Positions 28,220 to 36,773 of a stretch of 64,000 bases of DNA are shown here, in pieces. How positions within the stretch are numbered: the first letter of the stretch is position 1; each line of letters begins with the position of its first letter. Origin of the DNA: Duganella zoogloeoides (GTDB lineage: Bacteria; Pseudomonadota; Gammaproteobacteria; Burkholderiales; Burkholderiaceae_D); NCBI RefSeq assembly GCF_034479515.1, contig NZ_CP140152.1, positions 1,798,001 to 1,862,000 on the forward strand. Direction: 5' to 3'. The notes beneath the pieces are model-generated. The model worked only from the letters and a program-made list of their open reading frames with translations. It did not search any database and was not told where the DNA came from. Made by a program: the position numbers and the translations under genes.

Positions 28220-28237
28220 GGTGACTGTTTTGTCACC
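28220..28237. promoter_or_regulatory. Inverted repeat before the ter operon
   Basis: GGTGAC-TGTTTT-GTCACC, perfect 6-base arms, about 70 bases before terD. It could be an operator or a weak hairpin. A TACAAT -10-like hexamer follows at 28281-28286 and AAAGGAA precedes the ATG. Confidence 0.35.
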
Positions 28238-28307
28238 TGTTTGTTATTATTCATGGCTGATATTCACAGCTGACTGTCCCTACAATCTGTACTGAAAGGA
28301 AACGAAT

Positions 28308-28883
28308 ATGGCTATTAGTCTGCAAAAAGGCGGCAACGTTAATCTGAGCAAGGAAGCTCCCGGCCTGACCAAGGTCGTGATCGGCCTGGGCTGGGATCCG
28401 CGCTCGTCCGATGGCTCCGCATTCGACCTCGACGGTAGCGCCTTCCTGCTCAAGACCGACGGCAAAGTGCGTGGCGACTCCGACTTCATCTTCTACAACA
28501 ACCTGAAATCCACCGACGGTTCGGTCGTGCACACCGGCGACAACCAGACCGGCCAGGGCGATGGCGACGACGAATCCCTCAACATCGACCTGTCCGCGAT
28601 TCCGGCCGATATCGACCGCGTCTCGTTCTGCGTCACCATCCACGAAGCCGAATCGCGCCGCCAGAATTTCGGCATGGTCGGCAAAGCCTACATCCGCTGC
28701 CTGAACGCCGCCAATAGCAGCGAACTGGCCCGCTACGACCTGTCCGAAGACGGTTCCACCGAAACCGCGATGATCTTCGGCGAACTGTATCGCCACGGCG
28801 GCGACTGGAAATTCCGCGCCATCGGCCAGGGTTTCAAGGGCGGCCTCGGTCCCCTCGCACGTTCGTTCGGCGTCAACGCTTAA
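28308..28883 (+). CDS. terD: TerD-family stress protein
   Basis: 191 residues, full length for TerD/TerE. Hallmarks: [40 protein letters not shown], the acidic calcium-binding stretch [20 protein letters not shown] and the C-terminal [19 protein letters not shown]. TerD proteins bind Ca2+ and act in cytoplasmic, possibly membrane-associated stress complexes; tellurite resistance is only one phenotype. It is first of three genes 21 and 19 bases apart. TerA, TerB, TerC and TerZ are not in the window, so this is a reduced module. Confidence 0.92.
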   Translation: MAISLQKGGNVNLSKEAPGLTKVVIGLGWDPRSSDGSAFDLDGSAFLLKTDGKVRGDSDFIFYNNLKSTDGSVVHTGDNQTGQGDGDDESLNIDLSAIPADIDRVSFCVTIHEAESRRQNFGMVGKAYIRCLNAANSSELARYDLSEDGSTETAMIFGELYRHGGDWKFRAIGQGFKGGLGPLARSFGVNA

Positions 28884-28904
28884 ATACCATCCGGCAGGAG
28901 CGCC

Positions 28905-30251
28905 ATGGAACAGATTTCCAAAGGGGGACGCGTTACCTTGGCGCCCGCCATCGCCGACCGGGTGTTTCATGCCGAATTTTCGGCGCAGGGCCTGGCGCTC
29001 GATGTGGCCACGATTGACCTCTCAACCTTTGCGCTCGATGCCAGCGGCAAGCTGGTCGGCGAGCCGTACATGACTTTCTTTAATCAGCCCGCCACGCCAT
29101 GTGGCGGGGTGCTGATCGGTAACGGATTGGCCGGCGCCCAGCGATTTACTTTTAACCTTACCCGCCTGCCTGCCAAAGTCGAGCGGGTGGTGATCACCGC
29201 CAGCATCGACGGCCCCGGCGTGATGTCGCAATTGCAGTCCGGCTACTTGCGGCTGCTGGCCGGCGACAATGAATTCGTCCGCTTTGCCTTTACCGGCGCC
29301 GACTTTGCGTCCGAACGGGCGCTGATGGTCGGCGAGATTTATCGCCGCAACGGCGAGTGGCGCTTCATGGCGTCGGGACAGGGTTTCGATGGCGGCCTCG
29401 ACGTGCTGGTGCGCCATTTCGGCGGCGCGGTCGATGAGACGCCCGCACCTGCACCCGCACCTGCACCTGCGCCGGCCAAGACCGGCGTGGACCTGGAAAA
29501 ACGCTTGCAACAGCAGGCGCCGCAGCTGGTCAGCCTGGTCAAGTCGGCCAGCGTCTCGCTGCAAAAAGTAGGGCTGCAAAGCCACCGCGCCCGCGTGTGC
29601 CTGGTGCTCGATATTTCCGGCTCGATGGGCATGTTGTACAAGCGCGGCCTGGTGCAGCAGTTTGCCGAGCGCATCCTGGCGCTGGGCTGCAAGTTCGACG
29701 ACGACGGCGAGATCGACGTGTTCCTGTTCGGTCGCAACGTCCACCACGTCGATCCCATGGGCATCGGTAACTTTGCCGGCTTCGTGCAAGACACCATCAA
29801 CCGCCATCCGCTCGAAGGCGACACCCGTTACGGCGCCGCGCTCGAAGCCGTGCGGCGCTTCTATTTCCCGGACGGCGCCGGCGGCGAACGCAGCAAGCCG
29901 CAGCGTGCAGAGTTACCCGTGTACGTGATGTTCGTCACCGATGGCGGCACGTCCGACCAGGGCCTGGCCGAGCGCCAGGTGCGCTGGTCCAGCCACGAGG
30001 CCATCTTCTGGCAATTCATGGGCATCGGCAAGGGACGCAAATCGAAGAGCCGCAAGCTCTCGAGTTTTGCCGACTCCGATTTCCCGTTCCTGGAAAGCCT
30101 CGACGAATTGCCGGGCCGCCTGGTGGACAACGCCAACTATTTTTCGGTCGCGTCACCCGACGAATATACCGACGCCGAACTGTACGATTTACTGATGGCC
30201 GAGTACCCGGACTGGCTCAAGGCCGCCCGGGGCGCCGGCCTGATCGCTTAA
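28905..30251 (+). CDS. TerD-like domain plus von Willebrand A domain (TerF-like)
   Basis: 448 residues: a TerD-like beta-sandwich (~1-180, including RLPAKVERVVITASIDGPG and ASGQGFDGGLDVLVRHFGG), a Pro-Ala linker, then a vWA domain (~220-440) with an intact MIDAS (LDISGSMGMLY, and FVTDGGTSDQG). This is the arrangement of TerF. The vWA domain would bind a partner through Mg2+. The TerD half lacks the dense Asp cluster of its neighbour (it has CGGVLIGNG where TerD has GDNxTGxGDGDD), so calcium binding may be lost or weaker. Confidence 0.88.
   Translation: MEQISKGGRVTLAPAIADRVFHAEFSAQGLALDVATIDLSTFALDASGKLVGEPYMTFFNQPATPCGGVLIGNGLAGAQRFTFNLTRLPAKVERVVITASIDGPGVMSQLQSGYLRLLAGDNEFVRFAFTGADFASERALMVGEIYRRNGEWRFMASGQGFDGGLDVLVRHFGGAVDETPAPAPAPAPAPAKTGVDLEKRLQQQAPQLVSLVKSASVSLQKVGLQSHRARVCLVLDISGSMGMLYKRGLVQQFAERILALGCKFDDDGEIDVFLFGRNVHHVDPMGIGNFAGFVQDTINRHPLEGDTRYGAALEAVRRFYFPDGAGGERSKPQRAELPVYVMFVTDGGTSDQGLAERQVRWSSHEAIFWQFMGIGKGRKSKSRKLSSFADSDFPFLESLDELPGRLVDNANYFSVASPDEYTDAELYDLLMAEYPDWLKAARGAGLIA
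29442..29477 (+). repeat. Pro-Ala-coding hexamer repeat
   Basis: Six imperfect copies of CC(C/T)GCA encode the Pro-Ala linker between the TerD-like and vWA domains. Changes in copy number would keep the frame and only alter linker length. Confidence 0.7.
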
Positions 30252-30270
30252 CCCTCTAAAAACAACTACC

Positions 30271-30984
30271 ATGCCTACCTTTACCGTCACCGGGGACGTC
30301 GATCCCTTCCTCCACGTGGCGCTGCGCCGTGGCGAAAAAATCTATTGCGAATCGGACGCAATGGTCATGATGGAAACCAATCTCGACCTCAAGGGCCGCA
30401 TGACTGGCGGCATCATGGGCTCGATCATGCGGCGCATGGCCAATGGCGAATCATTCTTCCAGCAGCATATCGAAGCCGTGCGCGGCGACGGCGACTGCCT
30501 GCTCTCGCCCACGCTGCCCGGCGCCATGCAGGTGGTCGATATCGGCCCCGCCAGTTACACCCTCAACGACGGCGCCTTTGTGGCCGCATCCGACGGCGTG
30601 GAACTGAAAACCCGCACCCAGAGCCTGGGCAACGCGCTGTTCGCGCAGTCAGGCGGCTTTTTCGTGATGGAGGCGACCGGGCGCGGCCAAGTGGTGGTGT
30701 CGGGCTTCGGCTCGATGTTTCAGCTCGACGTGGTGCCGGGCAAGGATGTCATCATCGACAACTCGCACGTGGTGTGCTGGGACAGCACGCTGCGCTACGA
30801 AATCAGCGTCACCACCGGCAGCACCGGTGGCGGCATCGGCGGCATGATCGGCAATATGATCAACAGCCAGACCAGCGGCGAAGGCATCGTGCTGCGCTTT
30901 AGCGGCACCGGCAAAATCCACATCTGCTCGCGTAACCGCACCGGCTTCCTCGAGTGGATGAAGAAGGAAGTCAGCGGCCGCTGA
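30271..30984 (+). CDS. AIM24/TIGR00266-family protein
   Basis: 237 residues, beta-rich 'AIM24' fold. Recognisable: TGDVDPFLHVALRRGEKIYC, METNLDLKGRMTGGIMGSIM, ESFFQQHIEAV, FAQSGGFFVMEATGRGQVVV, and a glycine-rich GGGIGGMIGNMINSQTSGEG near the end. Proteins of this family often sit beside TerD and vWA genes. Biochemical role unknown. Last gene of the ter operon; a strong hairpin follows. Confidence 0.85.
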   Translation: MPTFTVTGDVDPFLHVALRRGEKIYCESDAMVMMETNLDLKGRMTGGIMGSIMRRMANGESFFQQHIEAVRGDGDCLLSPTLPGAMQVVDIGPASYTLNDGAFVAASDGVELKTRTQSLGNALFAQSGGFFVMEATGRGQVVVSGFGSMFQLDVVPGKDVIIDNSHVVCWDSTLRYEISVTTGSTGGGIGGMIGNMINSQTSGEGIVLRFSGTGKIHICSRNRTGFLEWMKKEVSGR

Positions 30985-31013
30985 GTCTCATCGCAGAACG
31001 CATCGCAGTACGC

Positions 31014-31040
31014 GCGCGCAGGGCACTAGCCCTTGCGCGC
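31014..31040 (+). terminator. Hairpin after the ter operon
   Basis: GCGCGCA-GGGC, loop ACTA, GCCC-TTGCGCGC, an 11-pair stem with one bulged base. The sequence after it (AAGCATTTGG...) is only weakly T-rich, so it may be an imperfect intrinsic terminator or a 3'-end stabilising structure. Confidence 0.5.
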
Positions 31041-31068
31041 AAGCATTTGGTAACATTGCTCCTTTATA

Positions 31069-31082
31069 CGAATTTTAATTCG
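31069..31082. promoter_or_regulatory. Palindrome before the porin gene
   Basis: CGAATT-TT-AATTCG, 44 bases before the porin ATG. A further TTCGCA...TGCGAA pair flanks 31080-31106. It could be an operator in the porin promoter; no regulator can be assigned. Confidence 0.35.
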
Positions 31083-31125
31083 CATTCCGAACTTATTTGG
31101 GTGCGAATTTACCGTGAGCCAGGCA

Positions 31126-32301
31126 ATGAAACTAACCGCACTTCTTATTTCCGCCGCCGTGGCTGCTGCCCTGGCCTGCGCATCCGCGGCACGCGCCGCC
31201 GAATCGAACCTCGCGCTGTACGGCGCCGTCGATGCCGCGCTGGCCTACACCTCCAACCAGCAGGGCCACGCCAACCGCTACATGCGCAGCGGTAACAAGG
31301 ACGGCAGCCGTTTCGGCCTGCGCGGCAGCGAAGACCTGGGCGACGGCAGGGCGCTGGTCTTTACACTGGAGGCAGGCTTTAACCTCGACGACGGCAGCTC
31401 GGCCCAGGCCGGCAGCCTGTTCAATCGCCAGGCCTATGTCGGCATCGCTGACCAGCGCCTTGGCACCGTGATTGCCGGACGCCAGTACGCGCCGTACTTC
31501 ACCTTCATGAGCCCGCTCGGTCCGTTGGGCGCAGTCACCGGCGCGGCTGGCGCGGCCGCCGGCGATATCGACGGCCTGAGCATCATCATCCGCAACAGCA
31601 ATGCCATCGGCTACACGTCGCCCGACTGGTCGGGCGTGCGCCTGGGCCTGATGGCGGCCAGCGGCGAACAGGCCGGACATCAAGGCAGCGGCGGCGCGTT
31701 CAGTGCCGTCCTCAAGTACGACGGCCCCGCCTGGCGCGTCGGTCTCGGCTACCAGTTGCTCAAGAACGGTCCGCAGCGCACGGCGTGGGATCCGGCGGCG
31801 TCGAGCAACTTCGCCAGGTCGCCTGTCAATGCCGGCTACCTGTCGGCTGGCGGCGTGCGCTACCTGGCCGCCGGCGCCCGTCGCCAGCTGGGCGCCGTCA
31901 GTGTGGGCGGCACCTTGACCAACGTCCAGTACCGGCCCGACGGCGGCTCGCGCTTCCGCGAGGCGGCCATCTTCAACACGGCCGGCCTGGTTGCGACGTG
32001 GCAGACGGCCAGCCCGTGGCTGCTGGCCGTGGCCGCCAACTACACTCGTACCCATGCGGCCAATGGCATCGCCAACGCCGCCAGCTATCGCCAGCTGGCG
32101 CTGCAGCAGGCTTACTGGCTGTCGCCGCGCACCGCCGTCTATGTGCTGGAGTCGTTGCAGCGGGCGCGCGGCGCCACCCTGGCGGCTGACGGCGTGACTG
32201 TCGTCGATGCGGTGGCGGTGGTGGGCGATTCGCAGGCCGGCACGCCGTCGTCGAATGGTCGCCAAAACGTCATCATGATCGGACTTCGACACGCGTTTTG
32301 A
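31126..32301 (+). CDS. Gram-negative (Neisseria-type) porin
   Basis: 391 residues with signal peptide MKLTALLISAAVAAALACASAARA-A. The mature protein starts ESNLALYGAVDAALAYTSN, followed by DGSRFGLRGSEDLGDGRALVFTLE, the typical start of betaproteobacterial 16-strand trimeric porins, and ends in MIGLRHAF with C-terminal Phe. ATG 31126 (AGCCAGG upstream) is preferred over GTG 31114. It precedes GH105 and PL11 genes by 132 bases, so it may admit rhamnogalacturonan oligomers; a general porin role is equally possible. Confidence 0.9.
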   Translation: MKLTALLISAAVAAALACASAARAAESNLALYGAVDAALAYTSNQQGHANRYMRSGNKDGSRFGLRGSEDLGDGRALVFTLEAGFNLDDGSSAQAGSLFNRQAYVGIADQRLGTVIAGRQYAPYFTFMSPLGPLGAVTGAAGAAAGDIDGLSIIIRNSNAIGYTSPDWSGVRLGLMAASGEQAGHQGSGGAFSAVLKYDGPAWRVGLGYQLLKNGPQRTAWDPAASSNFARSPVNAGYLSAGGVRYLAAGARRQLGAVSVGGTLTNVQYRPDGGSRFREAAIFNTAGLVATWQTASPWLLAVAANYTRTHAANGIANAASYRQLALQQAYWLSPRTAVYVLESLQRARGATLAADGVTVVDAVAVVGDSQAGTPSSNGRQNVIMIGLRHAF

Positions 32302-32433
32302 TCAATTGCCGTGTGTAACAATCATCAGCTTGACGCATTTGCCTGATTACTCGCGGTTACACTCCCATTTGCGACCTGACCCTCACGGTGATCCGGCCGG
32401 TTCAAAACAACTCAAATGAAGGAGACGTACTTG

Positions 32434-33861
32434 ATGAATTCCTCGAAGCTGCGCCGCTGCCTGACGCGCGCACTCGCGATCAGCGTAGGCTTGTTCCCGG
32501 TAGTCTTCAACGCGGTGGCGCAAGACGCCCCGGCCGCGCAGGAAAAGGGCCCGGCCCCGGCCGACGCCATGCTGCACGCGCTCACGGTCGAGTATCCGAC
32601 GCCGTACCGGGCCATGAGCGCGGAAGAAGTCAAGACGGTCCTCGACCGCGTGTACACCTACCTCGAACGCACCACGCCCGCTGAGCTGATCCACAAGTCC
32701 GACGGCACGCCGATCGCCAATCTGACCACGGCCGATCCCGACGCCGTGTTCAAACCGGGCGACTTCCGCCTGACCAGCTACGAGTGGGGCGTAACGTACC
32801 TGGGCATGCTGGCAGCCGGCGCCGCCACCGGCGATGCGCGCTACACCGACTACACCATCAAGCGCCACCAGCTGCTGGCCGACCTGACCAAGCTGTACAA
32901 CCCGGTGGTGCAGGCCGACCTGAAAAATTCGCACGCGCCGCACAAGAGCTTTTTGAATCCGCACGCACTGGATGACGCGGGCGCGCTGTGCCACAGCTTC
33001 CTCAAGGCCAAGCTGGGCGGCTCCAAGGTCGATTACACCCAGATGATCGGCATCTGCGGCAACTTCGTCACCAAGAAAGAGTACCGCCTGCCCGATGGCA
33101 CCTTCGCCCGTGGCGGCCCGGATGGCAATGGCGGCTTCAAGGCCCGTCCGCTGAAAAACACCGTGTGGCTCGACGACATGTTCATGGGCGTGCCGACGAT
33201 TGCCTACCTGGGCGCCGTCAACGGCGACAGCAAGCAGTTCGACGACGCGGCCAAGCAGGTGCTGCAATTCTCCAAGCGCATGTTCAACCCGCAGCTGGGC
33301 ATCTACATGCACGGCTATGTGGAAGGCCAGGCCGACCATCCGGAAATGCACTGGGCCCGCGCCAACGGCTGGGCCGTGATGTCGATGGTGGAAGTGCTGG
33401 AAGTGCTGCCGAAAAATCACAAGCAGCGCGACGCCATCCTCAAGCAGCTGCGCGCCCACATCAAGGGCCTGTCCACCTACCAGACCCGCGACGGCTTCTG
33501 GCACCAGCTGATCGACCGCCCGGACACCTACCAGGAAACCTCTGCCACGGCGATCTACACCTACGCCATCGCCCGCGCCGTCAATCGCGGCTACGTCGAA
33601 GCGCAGGCCTACGGCCCGATGGCCAACCTGGCCTGGAACGCCACCGCGTCCAAGGTGCTGGCCAACGGCCAGATCGAAGGCATCTGCGTGGGTACCGGCA
33701 TGGCGTTCGATCCGGCGTTCTACTCGTATCGCCCGACCAGCGTGAAAGCGGCCCACGGCTACGGCCCGGCGCTGCTGGCTGGCGCCGAGATCATCGAGAT
33801 GAACAAGAAGTTCAAGTTCGGCCTCAATGACAGCGGCTTGATGTTCCAGGGTCCGCGTTAA
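32434..33861 (+). CDS. GH105 unsaturated rhamnogalacturonyl hydrolase
   Basis: 475 residues, YteR/YesR-type (alpha/alpha)6 barrel with a signal peptide (SSKLRRCLTRALAISVGLFP...AVAQ). GH105 removes the unsaturated galacturonyl residue left by pectate or rhamnogalacturonan lyases through hydration of the double bond. The catalytic Asp lies in VWLDDMFMGVP (Asp247/248). Also typical are HPEMHWARANGWAVMSMVEVL, DGFWHQLIDRPDTYQETSATA and CVGTGMAFDP. The start at 32434 has GGAGA ten bases upstream. It acts directly on the product of the adjacent PL11 lyase, and its signal peptide indicates a periplasmic enzyme. Confidence 0.9.
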   Translation: MNSSKLRRCLTRALAISVGLFPVVFNAVAQDAPAAQEKGPAPADAMLHALTVEYPTPYRAMSAEEVKTVLDRVYTYLERTTPAELIHKSDGTPIANLTTADPDAVFKPGDFRLTSYEWGVTYLGMLAAGAATGDARYTDYTIKRHQLLADLTKLYNPVVQADLKNSHAPHKSFLNPHALDDAGALCHSFLKAKLGGSKVDYTQMIGICGNFVTKKEYRLPDGTFARGGPDGNGGFKARPLKNTVWLDDMFMGVPTIAYLGAVNGDSKQFDDAAKQVLQFSKRMFNPQLGIYMHGYVEGQADHPEMHWARANGWAVMSMVEVLEVLPKNHKQRDAILKQLRAHIKGLSTYQTRDGFWHQLIDRPDTYQETSATAIYTYAIARAVNRGYVEAQAYGPMANLAWNATASKVLANGQIEGICVGTGMAFDPAFYSYRPTSVKAAHGYGPALLAGAEIIEMNKKFKFGLNDSGLMFQGPR

Positions 33862-33884
33862 ACAACACTGACAGGTCTATGCGC

Positions 33885-33921
33885 GCGGCCCGCGCCGGCT
33901 TTATATGCTGGCGCGGGCCGC
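33885..33921 (+). terminator. Long GC-rich hairpin between GH105 and PL11 genes
   Basis: 15-base arms (33885-33899 and 33907-33921, one G-U pair) around a 7-base TTTATAT loop, followed by AGCTTTTCGG. It is strong enough to terminate or attenuate transcription after the GH105 gene, or to protect the upstream mRNA. The PL11 start is only 27 bases further on. Confidence 0.6.
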
Positions 33922-33947
33922 AGCTTTTCGGGATAAGGATAACAACG

Positions 33948-35945
33948 ATGAAAACAGTATTTACATTGCGCCGCAGCGTGGCGCTGGTCGCCGCTACCCT
34001 GGCGCTGGGCGCCTCGGTGCATGGCCCGGTATCTGCCTTGACGCCGTTCACCCCCAACCTTGCACCGCGCTGGGTGGAAGCGCTGGATCGTGGCGTGGTG
34101 GCCGTGCCTGCGGTCGAACAAGGCAACCTGGTCAGCTGGCGCCTGCTGGCCAGCGACGCCCCGAACACCACCTTCGACGTCTATCGCGACGGCCAGAAGG
34201 TCAACGACAAACCGCTGGCCGGCGCCACCAACCTGGTGGACCAGGCCGGCACCAGGGCGTCGCGCTACACGGTGCGCACGCTGGCCGGCGGCAAGGAAGT
34301 CGCCGCCAGCGCGCCGGTCGGTGTGTGGGCCGACGGCTTCCTTGGCATCGCCATCGACCAGCCGGCGGGCGGCGTTACCCCTACCGGCCAGGCCTACACG
34401 TACAGTGCGCAGGAAGCCAGCGTGGCCGACCTCGATGGCGATGGCCGCTACGAAATCATCCTGAAATGGGACCCCACCAACGCCAAGGACAATGCGTTCG
34501 ACGGCTATACGGGACCGGTGATACTGGATGCCTACACGCTCGAGGGCAAGCGCCTGTGGCGCATCGACCTCGGTAAAAACATCCGCGCCGGCGCCCACTA
34601 CACCCAGTTCCAGGTGTACGACTATGATGGCGATGGCCGCGCCGAACTGGCCGTGCGCACCAGCGATGGCACCATCGACGCCACCGGCAAGGTGCTGGGC
34701 GATCCGAACGCCGACTGGCGCGAGCAGGGCGGCGAAGTACCATCGCGCGACCGCACCGGCGGCGTGGTCAAGGCCGACGGCACCATGGTCGCGCCGCTGC
34801 AGGGCCGCATCCTGAAAGGCCCGGAATTCCTCACCATCTTCGATGGCCCGACCGGCCGTGCACTGGCCAGCGCGCCGTACTGGCCAGGCCGTGATCCGCG
34901 CACCGATGCGCCGACCGCCGAGCAAATGAAGGAGACCTGGGGTGACGGCTATGCCAACCGGTCCGACCGCTTCCTGGCCGGTACCGCCTACCTCGACGGC
35001 CAGCGCCCAAGCATCGTGATGGCGCGCGGCTACTACGCGCGCACCACGGTCGCGGCGTGGGACTGGCGCGACGGCAAACTCACCCAGCGCTGGACCTTCG
35101 ACAGCGCCACTCCTGGAAATGAAGCCTTCGGCGGCCAGGGCAATCACCAGTTCAGCGTGGCCGATGTCGATGGCGACGGCAAGGACGAGATCATCTACGG
35201 CGCCATGGCGCTCGACGACAACGGCAAGGGCCTGTGGAGTTCGCGCCTGGGCCATGGCGATGCGATGGCCGTGAGCGACCTCGATCCCACCCGTCCGGGC
35301 CTGGAAAAGTTCGGCGCCCACGAGGACGTGCGCGGCAATGGCGGCATCGGCTCGGCCATGCTCGACGCCAAAACCGGCCAGATCCTGTGGAGTACTCCGG
35401 CCGAGAAGGACACCGGCCGCGGCGTGGCTGCCGACATCGACCCGCGCTTCCCCGGCACGGAGGCCTGGGCCACCAACAGCACCACGCTGTACACGGCGCA
35501 GGGCAAGCCGATCGACGGCGTCAAGCGTCCCGGCGAAGCGAGCTTCGTGGTCTGGTGGGACGGCGACGACCTGCGCGAACTGTTCGACAAGAACCGCATC
35601 AACAAGTGGGACTGGAAGGCAGGCAAATCGCACACGCTGCTGCAGGCGGACGGCGTGGTCGCGTCGAACGGCACCAAGAACGTGCCGGTGGTGTCGGCCG
35701 ACCTGCTGGGCGACTGGCGCGAGGAAGTGATCTGGCACACGCCGGACGAGAAGTTCCTGCGCGTGTACACCACGCCGCACCCGACCGAACGCCGCCTGGT
35801 GACGCTGATGCACGACCCGCAGTACCGCGTGGCCGTGGCATGGCAAAACACCGCCTACAACCAGCCGCCTTACCCGAGCTTCTTCATCGGCGAAGGCATG
35901 GCAACGCCGCCGGTGCCGAACGTGATGGTGCGCAAGGCAAAGTAA
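33948..35945 (+). CDS. Rhamnogalacturonan lyase, PL11 family
   Basis: 665 residues with a signal peptide (MKTVFTLRRSVALVAATLAL...VSA). Eight-bladed beta-propeller lyase of the YesW/YesX type. Calcium-binding propeller motifs recur: VADLDGDGRYEIILKWD, YDYDGDGRAELAVRTSDGT and VADVDGDGKDEIIYGAM. Also diagnostic are GNHQFSVADVDGDG, RGNGGIGSAMLD and SADLLGDWREEVIW. It cleaves the rhamnose-galacturonate backbone of rhamnogalacturonan I, giving unsaturated ends that GH105 removes. AAGGAT precedes the ATG. Full length for the family. Confidence 0.93.
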   Translation: MKTVFTLRRSVALVAATLALGASVHGPVSALTPFTPNLAPRWVEALDRGVVAVPAVEQGNLVSWRLLASDAPNTTFDVYRDGQKVNDKPLAGATNLVDQAGTRASRYTVRTLAGGKEVAASAPVGVWADGFLGIAIDQPAGGVTPTGQAYTYSAQEASVADLDGDGRYEIILKWDPTNAKDNAFDGYTGPVILDAYTLEGKRLWRIDLGKNIRAGAHYTQFQVYDYDGDGRAELAVRTSDGTIDATGKVLGDPNADWREQGGEVPSRDRTGGVVKADGTMVAPLQGRILKGPEFLTIFDGPTGRALASAPYWPGRDPRTDAPTAEQMKETWGDGYANRSDRFLAGTAYLDGQRPSIVMARGYYARTTVAAWDWRDGKLTQRWTFDSATPGNEAFGGQGNHQFSVADVDGDGKDEIIYGAMALDDNGKGLWSSRLGHGDAMAVSDLDPTRPGLEKFGAHEDVRGNGGIGSAMLDAKTGQILWSTPAEKDTGRGVAADIDPRFPGTEAWATNSTTLYTAQGKPIDGVKRPGEASFVVWWDGDDLRELFDKNRINKWDWKAGKSHTLLQADGVVASNGTKNVPVVSADLLGDWREEVIWHTPDEKFLRVYTTPHPTERRLVTLMHDPQYRVAVAWQNTAYNQPPYPSFFIGEGMATPPVPNVMVRKAK

Positions 35946-35960
35946 CGCTGATTTGCCGGA

Positions 35961-36713
35961 CTACCTGCGCCGGCCCCGCTGGCGCAGGTAGTCGAGCAGG
36001 TCGTCGGCGATGGGGATGATGGACAGCGCCATCAAGGTCACCGCCAGCGGCACCGTGGCCGAGTAGCCGAGGTGCTTGAAACCGAGCGCGCCGGTCACGC
36101 CGCCGACAAAAAAGCACAGCGCCAGCATGGCCAGCAAACGCAGGCGGGCGCGGTCTGGAGCCTTCGCGTCCGGGCACAGCAGCTTGCCCAGTTCGATGCC
36201 GATATCGGTGATCACGCCGGTGATGTGGGTGGTGCGGATTTCGGCGTTGGACAGCTTGGTGATCACGGCATTTTGCAGGCCCATGATAAAGCTGAGCAGC
36301 ATCACCGTGGCCGACACATAAAAACCGTTAAAGCCGCTGATCTGGCTGCCCAACAAGCCAAAGCACAGCAGCAGGCCAGCTTCCACCAGCAACGGCAGCG
36401 CATATTCGCTGTGCAGGTTGCGCTGGCGCGAATGGCGCACCATCAGGGTCGATAAGGTGGCGCCCAGCAGGAACGACACCAGCGCACTGAAACCCACCAG
36501 CACCAGGCTGTACATGCCCAGCGCCAGTTGGTCGGCCATGGCCGAGACGATGCCGGTCATGTGCGACGTGTAGTGCTGCACCGCCAGGAAGCCCCCCGCG
36601 TTGACCGCACCGGCGATAAAGGCCAGCATGCAGCCCAGTTGCCGGTTGGCCGGCTGGGTGCGGGTGCGGCCGGTTAGCCGCCGCGAGTAGTTGAGTGAGT
36701 AGTTGATGGGCAC
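35961..36713 (-). CDS. DUF1275 (YoaK-like) membrane protein
   Basis: 250 residues with about six membrane segments. Family features: MLAFIAGAVNAGGFLAVQHYTSHMTGIVS near the N-terminus, LLSFIMGLQNAVITKLSNAEIRTTHITGVITDIGIELG in the middle. Function unknown in the whole family. No ATG is available; GTG at 36713 has GGAGG eight bases upstream, a better spacing than TTG at 36728 or GTG at 36719. Convergent with the PL11 gene, 15 bases apart. Confidence 0.85.
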   Translation of the reverse strand: MPINYSLNYSRRLTGRTRTQPANRQLGCMLAFIAGAVNAGGFLAVQHYTSHMTGIVSAMADQLALGMYSLVLVGFSALVSFLLGATLSTLMVRHSRQRNLHSEYALPLLVEAGLLLCFGLLGSQISGFNGFYVSATVMLLSFIMGLQNAVITKLSNAEIRTTHITGVITDIGIELGKLLCPDAKAPDRARLRLLAMLALCFFVGGVTGALGFKHLGYSATVPLAVTLMALSIIPIADDLLDYLRQRGRRR

Positions 36714-36773
36714 GGGCACAGCCTCCAAAGGACCATGACCGAGTATAGATCAACTGGTCACCGCATGGTGGCC

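Noticed and set aside
28308..30984. Tellurite resistance operon
   Set aside because: TerC, TerB, TerA and TerZ are missing; TerD-family proteins are widespread stress proteins, so resistance should not be assumed.
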